From Parasponia andersonii (Eukaryota > Streptophyta > Magnoliopsida > Rosales > Cannabaceae), in assembly GCA_002914805.1 (NCBI GenBank), contig JXTB01000347.1, positions 70,529-134,528 of the forward strand: 64,000 nucleotides of DNA, given 5' to 3'. Position numbers and translations under genes: made by a program. This document shows positions 58,071-64,000 of the stretch, in pieces. Positions within the stretch are counted from its first letter, which is position 1; every line of letters begins with the position of its first letter. A model generated the notes under the pieces. That model did not search any database and was not told the DNA's origin. It saw nothing but the letters and a program-made list of their open reading frames with translations.

Positions 58071-58441
58071 GGAATCGATCTGATTCTATCTCTGTTCGTT
58101 CCGTTTGAAGAAATGAAGGATCCTAAAGAATCGATCTTTTTTTAGTTGTTGAATCTCTTTTTGATTGATCAATGTGTGATATTCTGAATCCTCATTACTA
58201 ATGGAATCAAAATGATCTCTGGATCGATCAAAAGATCCTTTTAATTGACTATAATCCGTTATTTGAACGAAATTAAATCTTGTGGAATCATATTCAATAT
58301 TTGACGATCCATTTCGTANACATTGTCTAACCAAATCCAATTCTCTCTCGATATGTTCCTCAAAAAATCCGATTCGTGCGGATTCTTCCCCCAAATAATT
58401 GACTAAGCTTGAACTGATTCCCTCTCTAGTTCACCTCTAGT
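58071..58441 (-). pseudogene. ycf2: Nuclear insertion of plastid DNA: ycf2 fragment
   Basis: The minus frame 58394-58086 encodes [35 protein letters not shown] and [19 protein letters not shown], characteristic of chloroplast Ycf2, the very large protein of the plastid envelope FtsH-like/TIC-associated complex. Within the fragment an extra A in the A-run near 58137 shifts the frame. In the shifted frame the expected Trp is TAG ([18 protein letters not shown]). Upstream, LVNYLG continues the match to about 58441. One undetermined base (n) stands at 58319. The fragment has no plastid neighbours, so it is a nuclear plastid insertion (NUPT) and non-functional. Confidence 0.85.
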
Positions 58442-59600
58442 TCCCCTACATTCCCAAAATTACCGTGGATGTAAGAGAGACGATATCACCTATTCTTGCT
58501 GAGAAAAAAAATAAAAATGATATGTTTTTCTTCCATAAAGTGTGATTTAACTATTAAAATCTACTTATTATAAATTAAAGAAAAATATTTATTATTAGTC
58601 TGATTTAAATTTTAGACCGAATTCTCGATAATAAGGATTATTGTCACTTAGTCAATTTAATATAATCATAATCATAGATTTGTCTTATTATAGCCTAAGC
58701 CACAGTACAATTACAGTGCATGACGAGTCGCATATGCAAATTGATAGTTTACGTGTAGTCATTTCTGCCGTGGTCCGGTTATTCATAGCATATTATTAAT
58801 TTTTTTGTCTGGTCACATGGCTAGAAACTATATCCTTCCCACATACTGGTTGGTTAAATAGATCAAGAAAAAGGTACAAGACGATTAAATTATGAATTCG
58901 AGCATGAAAACAAAGGACTGAATTATGTAACATTATTCTTTATGGCATCAGCATGTGCAGCATGGAGTAGGCATATCATTTATTTACGATTCATCGCGTA
59001 GTTTATTTTCCTTGCTTAAGCCAACTTTAAAATGGCGGGAAAATGCTCCAAGTCAAATACGTCTCCCATTGGTTTAGATGGTGAGACACCAAAGATATTT
59101 GACCTAAAATGGGTGAAGATGGGTCAAAGATGAATAGAGATTTGGAACTCCAACATCTGATTGCACCGCCAAGCCGCTGGATGAGTGACACGTGGACATC
59201 ATGAACAGGCTCAACTTTTCTTATGGGGTTATCTGGATATACCATCTTTGCACCACCCTCATTGGTTGAGTAGTCCCATCTCCGAAGCAGCTATATTTTG
59301 CTTCTTTCTTTTGGTCCAAAGATTCCATGCCTAATCTTTTTGGCTTCTGTTGCCTGTAAGTTAAACACGTGGCACAGCAGATTTCTTCTTATCTTTTTTA
59401 TTTTAAGAAGAAAAATTTCATTAAGAAGCAAATTCATTCGCTATTAGTGTAGCAAAATAAGGCAAAATGTGAATTAGGACTAGTTTAGTTGGTCTAAATC
59501 TTAAAAAAATATGTATGTGTATGTGTACGTGTGTTATTTTCTTTTAAATTTATAGTAAATGATAATTATTAATTAAACCTAAGAAAAAAAAAAAAAAAAA
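58442..59600. other. Non-coding, with promoter-like motifs near 59.0-59.3 kb
   Basis: No gene. Around 59.07-59.27 kb lie two ATTGG (inverse CCAAT) boxes (59078, 59260), a G-box CACGTG at 59189-59194 and an inverse I-box-like GGTTATC at 59226. No downstream coding exon was found on either strand. The A-run 59583-59600 marks the edge of the LINE. Confidence 0.4.
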
Positions 59601-62600
59601 GAGCGGGACAAAACATCGTTACATAACATACACCGACCCAAATTGAAAGATATTTTAGATAATGGATGGGCAACTTTATTTCCCTTTTTTAGGAACAAAT
59701 TTGCAAGATCTACTAGTGTCTACACCTAAAAGAGAAATAATGTCATGAATAACCAAATCATTAGAGGACAAATCAGTACCCAAAATTAATAGCAAGGATA
59801 GCATTAAAGCAATCATATTCCATAGCACTCACTTGAAAATCAAGACCTTTGACAAACATCAATCCCTCACAAATAACTATGAGTTTGGCGATTAAAAACT
59901 CAAAAGAACCATAAAGAACTATAGAGTAGCTTAGTTTGGGCACGAACCACTTTGCCATTATAGTCTCTAAGAATCGCACTAACTCCCATACAACATCTTC
60001 CTTCGTGTATAGCAGCATCAATATTTAGCTTTAGAGTACCAATCTTAGGGCGACACCAGCATCTATGGCCAGTATGATTCTCTAGCAGAGGGTCATCAAT
60101 GCGCCGCTTAGCTTCTTGAAAATCAAAGAGATAGTGCCCAGATTCTTCAAGAAGGCATCAGCGGCCCACAGAAAAGACTCGTGCATAATTTTTTTTCGTT
60201 CCCACCACAGATTCCATAGGACAACATAAAAGACTTCAAACTCATCCTTAGCCAAATTTGAAAAGATCCCCAACATGACCCAAGGGGTATTTTCCCAAAC
60301 ACAGGTCACAACATTACAATGGACTAGAGCATACGTAATGTCTTCTACACCATCTCTACATCGCTCGCATTGTTGAAGACAACAAATCCCACGTTTCACC
60401 AAGTTAGCCATTATGGGGAGAATATTATGAAAAGCCGGCCAAATAAAGATCTTTATCTTTGGTGGCAGAGTAAGATTCCAGAGTGCACTCCACCATTTAG
60501 AGTCACCATACCCAGTGGACGAACTGGCTTCCCATTTAGCCTCCATAGCAAGACGTTAACCTAATTTAAGTTTATAAATCCCTTTACTATCATAATGCTA
60601 CATCAGAGAGTCTATTTTGGTGGACAAACTCAGGGGGATCCTTTGAATACAAAAGGCCAAAAAAATTGATTGATTAAATCTACATTCCAACGCTGAGGAT
60701 TATCAACCATAAGATGAGATACCTTAGAAATGTGTATGTCTAGGGTAGTAGAAGTTACCAGTTTGAAGTACAAAGGTCTTGGTATCCAAAGATCATTCCA
60801 AATCCTAACATTAGTCTCAGTACCCCTTTGCCCCAAAGCATACTACGCCAGATGTATGAAGGCTGGTTTCCAAGGGTAGCATCAAGAAATGAGCAACAAG
60901 AAAAATACTTAGCTTTTAGAAGGTGTGCCAATAGAGAAGTCGGAGATTGAATAACCCGCCACCCCTGCTCGGCTAGCAAAGCTTTATTAAAGCCTTCTAA
61001 GTCTTTGAAGCCCATACCCCCATCTCTCTTAGGAAGGCATAGCATCTCTCACTTCCGCCAATAAACTGATCTTTTGTTTTCAGATCCCCCCACCAAAACT
61101 TGGTCACCATCCCTTGAAGGTCATGGCAGAGTGTTGGAGGGATCTTGAAAACCCCCATTGTATAGTTAGGAATCGCTATGGCTACAGCTTTAATCAAGAT
61201 CTCTATCCCACCATTTGAGAAAAGTTGGCTCCTCCAAGATTGTAATTTTTTCCACACTTTCTCCTTAATAATCATAAAAGATAGTTGTTTGTTTCTCTCT
61301 AACATAGATGGCAGTCCCAAGTATTTGGAAAGAGAATTGCAAGCCTCAAGACCAAGCAATTCTTGAAGATAAGTCCTAACCTCCATATCAACATTTGGGC
61401 TATAGGTGATGGTAGACTTAGACATATTAATACATTGGCCAAAAACAATCTCATATTCTCGAAGAATAGTCTTGATAGTTGCACATTCAGTATTATTGGC
61501 CTTACAAAAAATTTGACTGTCATCAGCAAAGAAAAGGTGGTTTATGCGGGGACTATTTTAAACACAAGAGAAGCTCGCTAAATTGCCAGTACGCTCGACA
61601 TGCAAAAGAAGGGAGGAAAAGCCTTCAGCACAAATCAAGAAGAGGTAAGGCGACAGGGGACACCCTTGACTTAAACCCTGTTGGGAGATCACTTTTCCTC
61701 TTGGAACGACGTTAATAATGAAAGAGAAACTTAGTTTTGAGATACACTTCCACACCAGTTCTCTCCAACCACTACAAAAACCCAGTTTCTCCATTACACT
61801 GTCTAAGAAGACCCATTCTACCCGATCATAGGCCTTACTCATGTCTAATTTCATACCCATTTTTCCCTCCTCTTTTTCATTGAATGCAGCAATTCAAAAT
61901 CGATAATGGGATTATCTGAAATCAGCCTTCCTGGAACAAAAAGTACTTTATGTGTCCGATATTACCATGTAAAGAATAGATTTCAATCGATTAGCCATAG
62001 TTTTGGTAATAATTTTGTAGATCACATTGCACAAACTAATAGAGCGAAAGTCTGAAACATGTTTAGGAGACGAGACTTTTGGAACTAGGACCACGCGAGT
62101 TTTATTGAACTCACCCATCAAGGCTGACTCATTAAGGATGCTGAGGCAAAGATGAGAAACTCGATCACCAACTATGTTCCACAACTTTTGGTAGAAAGTA
62201 GCCTGGAAACCATCTGGACCAGGAGCTTTTGTTGGACCCGTGCTGAATAAAGCCTCTTTAATTTCTTCCTCCTTAAAGGACTCTAACAAATGTCGATTCA
62301 TTTAATCGTCTACACAAACTAACAATCCTCTAGTAGCTTGATCTAGACTCTCAATACTTGGGCAATTGGAAGTGAAGATTTTCTGAAATTAATCCTCAAC
62401 AACTTTAGTAATATCCTCAATCTTGTCTCTCCATCTTCCATCCTCATCTTCTAGCCCGCGAATAGCGTTCTGTTTCCTTCGATGCGAGTCTTGCTGATGA
62501 AAAAATTTTGTATTAGCATCCCCGCTTTGAGCCATTCAGCCCTCGATCTTTGTCTCCAGTATTACTCCTCCTCCAGCAGTAAGCGGTCAATTTCTTTATT

Positions 62601-62942
62601 AAGAGTTTGGAGTCGTAACATATGTTCACAAGTTTGGTCAGATATGGCAAGCACTTCTACTTCTTTCCTCGAAGAATTCAATTTCTTTTTTACCTCTCCA
62701 AAAACGAATTTGTGGACCCATCCAAAGTATGATTAGCCCAAGCTTTCAAAATAATCTCAGGACACTCAAGAGTCTTTTAGCCACCAAGGTTCAAAACTGA
62801 AATCTCTCCCCTGCCTATTACCATCACTCGCCCTACCCTCTAATTCCAGCAGAACAGCCCTATGATCAGAACCGTAGAACTCCAAATTTATAACTCTACA
62901 GTTGGAAAAGAGATCAGTCCATCGACCACTTGCAACTAAAGA
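59601..62942 (-). mobile_element. L1-type non-LTR retrotransposon (LINE), 5'-interrupted by a copia element
   Basis: The minus strand carries endonuclease end, reverse transcriptase, zf-RVT and RNase H regions in that order from right to left. The right side is cut at 62942 by a copia LTR, so the endonuclease start must lie beyond the window. The left side ends at an 18-A run on the + strand (T-run in element sense); a normal poly-A tail is not visible, so the 3' boundary is uncertain. Confidence 0.85.
59640..62900 (-). pseudogene. LINE ORF2 (EN-RT-zf-RVT-RNase H), disabled
   Basis: Endonuclease end at 62900-62780 (RWTDLFSNCRVINLEFYGSD, HRAVLLELEGRASD). RT starts at 62301 with EEEIKEALFSTGPTKAPGPD and FRSISLCNVIYKII. 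It continues in 61860-61558 with MKLDMSKAYDRVEWVFLDSV and SQGCPLSPYLFLI, and then FFADDSQIFCKA near 61540-61500 with the catalytic FADD intact. Thumb and connection: SLSKYLGLPSMLERNK, FWWGD; then 61045-60630 with RDGGMGFKDLEGFNKALLAE. zf-RVT at 60546-60082 (WWSALWNLTLPPKIKIFIWP, CERCRDGVEDITYALVHC). RNase H at 60020-59640 (EGLMFVKGLDFQVSAMEYDC, KKGNKVAHPLSKI). ORF2 nicks the target and copies the RNA in place. Several stops and frameshifts separate the pieces. Confidence 0.9.
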
Positions 62943-63159
62943 TGGTAAGAGTGAAGAGAGATATTGCTGTGAATATTTTCTGATAGCTTTCTATTGATCA
63001 TCATGGTGTTTAAATATAAAATACAGCCAAAAATATAGCTTAGAAAATTTACTCTGTTATAACAATTAAAATTAACTTAGACTAATTCAAAGTATCAGAA
63101 ATCTAGGAACAACAAAGCGACTAGCATAAGAATAAGGATTCTGTTATGTATTGTTATCA
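62943..63159 (-). repeat. 3' LTR of a copia element inserted in the LINE
   Basis: On the + strand TGGTAAGAGTGAAGAGAG ... GTATTGTTATCA, 217 bp with TG...CA ends. Followed by TGCCCCCGC (63160-63168), the inverse of the polypurine tract GCGGGGGCA. Short LTRs of this kind are typical of Ale/Retrofit copia elements. Confidence 0.8.
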
Positions 63160-63168
63160 TGCCCCCGC
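63160..63168 (-). other. Polypurine tract of the right-hand copia element
   Basis: Minus reading GCGGGGGCA, directly before the 3' LTR; primes plus-strand DNA synthesis. Confidence 0.75.
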
Positions 63169-63218
63169 AAGATGGACGGTGCTGAGGTGAGTCCAATCTT
63201 GTTTGTAACGGTGGTGAA

Positions 63219-64000
63219 TCATTGACGAGATAGCGGCTTGGTGAGTATATCGGCAAGCTGATCGAAAGCTGAGACATGGGAGACTCTGAGTAGACCATTT
63301 TGAACTTGTTCACGTATGAAATGATAGTCCAAGGCAACATGCTTCATACGCGAGTGAAACACTGGATATACACAAAGGTTTGTGGTCCCAACATTATCAC
63401 AATAAATCACCGGTTGATGTGGAATAGTGATGCCAAGTTCAGTTAGGAGAGAACAAATCCATCGTAGTTCCGCAGCCGTTGCAGCGACTGATCGATACTC
63501 AGCTTCGGTTGAAGAACGAGCAACAGTTCTCTGTTTCTTGGAGCTCCAAGAGATAGGATTATGGCCGAGATAAACAATGTAAGCACTGGTGGAAGTAAAA
63601 TCATCCTTGTTGCCGGCCCAGTCGGCATCGTAGAATGCATGAAGAGCAAGAGATGACTTATGACAAAGTGTTATGCCATGATCTAAGGTGCCACAGAGAT
63701 AGCGAAGTAAGCGTTTGACAGCAGCCCAATGCTCAGTCATTGGCTTATGCATGAATTGGGAGAGTTTGTTGACCGTGTAGCCAATATCTGGTCGGGTCAG
63801 TGAGAGAAACTGAAGGCTTCCAACAATGGTACGATACTCTGTAGGATCAGATAAGGTAGTACCGGCATGCAAGGTAAGAGGCGAACTCGTTGCTAGAGGT
63901 GTGGAGGCTGGTTTTGCTTCAATCATACGAGTCTTTTGAAGGAGATCAGCAATGTACTTTCGTTGACTGAGAAACAGACCATCAGCATGTGAGAGCACCT
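63219..64000 (-). CDS. Copia polyprotein, C-terminal RT and RNase H (partial, open)
   Basis: Uninterrupted minus frame from the window edge to the stop at 63221-63219. It begins in the RT with LFLSQRKYIADLLQKTRMIE and EYRTIVGSLQFLSLTRPDIG, then VNKLSQFMHKPMTEHWAAVK and RLLRYLCGT. RNase H follows: AFYDADWAGNKDDFTSTSAY, ISWSSKKQRTVARSSTEAEY, IYCDNVGTTNL, HFIREQV and LADILTKPL near the end. All usual acidic residues of copia RNase H (DAD, EAE, YCDN) are there. RT makes the cDNA, RNase H removes the template RNA. The start lies outside the window. Ale/Retrofit lineage by wording, not by computed phylogeny. Confidence 0.9.
   Translation of the reverse strand, partial: VLSHADGLFLSQRKYIADLLQKTRMIEAKPASTPLATSSPLTLHAGTTLSDPTEYRTIVGSLQFLSLTRPDIGYTVNKLSQFMHKPMTEHWAAVKRLLRYLCGTLDHGITLCHKSSLALHAFYDADWAGNKDDFTSTSAYIVYLGHNPISWSSKKQRTVARSSTEAEYRSVAATAAELRWICSLLTELGITIPHQPVIYCDNVGTTNLCVYPVFHSRMKHVALDYHFIREQVQNGLLRVSHVSAFDQLADILTKPLSRQ

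Larger units (their letters stand above)
62943..64000 (-). mobile_element. Ty1/copia element (Ale/Retrofit-like), running off the window
   Basis: 3' LTR, PPT and the C-terminal RT/RNase H coding part are present; the 5' part is beyond 64000. It interrupts the LINE endonuclease region and so is younger than the LINE. Its open frame has no stop over the visible 260 codons, in contrast to every other pol fragment in the window. Confidence 0.85.

Overview
The window is nuclear DNA of a flowering plant, most likely a eudicot. It is AT-rich, has GT-AG introns and long (AT)n runs, and carries nested plant retrotransposons, a MULE with a Ulp1-like gene, a plastid DNA fragment, and two spliced genes with clear plant families. 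I do not assign a species. Only two host genes look intact. CCDA (46449-50158, +, 12 exons, 353 aa) encodes the plastid thiol-disulfide transporter CcdA. A DUF4408/DUF761 protein (53187-52013, -, 2 exons, 350 aa) follows; the two genes converge with a 1.9 kb gap. A third host-type locus at 541-3228 (+) is a broken VAL/HSI2-like B3 factor with an in-frame stop and a frameshift inside the B3 domain.

From about 5 to 35 kb lies a retrotransposon nest. A solo LTR (5140-7333, reverse) and an LTR + PBS + gag remnant (8832 to about 11.93 kb, forward) belong to one Ty3/gypsy family, Tekay-like by inference. A large minus-strand Ty3/gypsy element of Tat type has gag near 34.78 kb and its pol stop at 15001. 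On the opposite strand beyond its pol lies a Transposase_28-type extra ORF (about 11.94-13.85 kb). Three elements interrupt the Tat element, each flanked by a 5-bp target duplication: a Ty1/copia element (18475-23839), a solo LTR (25345-26811), and a non-coding, LARD-like LTR element (27250-34363) whose 3' LTR contains the assembly gap 33464-33899.

From 37150 to 45460 is a Mutator-like element with degenerate TIRs and a near-perfect 9-bp target duplication. It carries a DUF1985 + Ulp1-type peptidase gene (+) and a MULE transposase gene (-) in convergent arrangement, separated by a ~101-bp minisatellite. This is the Kaonashi (KI-MULE) arrangement, and both genes are decayed. It ends 988 bp upstream of the CCDA start codon.

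The right part (53.3-64 kb) holds simple repeats, two related MITE-like elements, a possible SINE abutting a ycf2 plastid insertion (58071-58441), an L1-type LINE (about 59.6-62.94 kb, minus), and a copia element inserted in that LINE and running off the window edge. Many disabling stops across the mobile elements are Trp, Arg(CGA) or Gln codons turned into stops by single C-to-T or G-to-A changes. No tRNA, rRNA or CRISPR feature was seen. The most distinctive structures are the KI-MULE with its internal minisatellite, the fold-back inversion inside one copia LTR, and the antisense ORF of the Tat element fused to a foreign gag.
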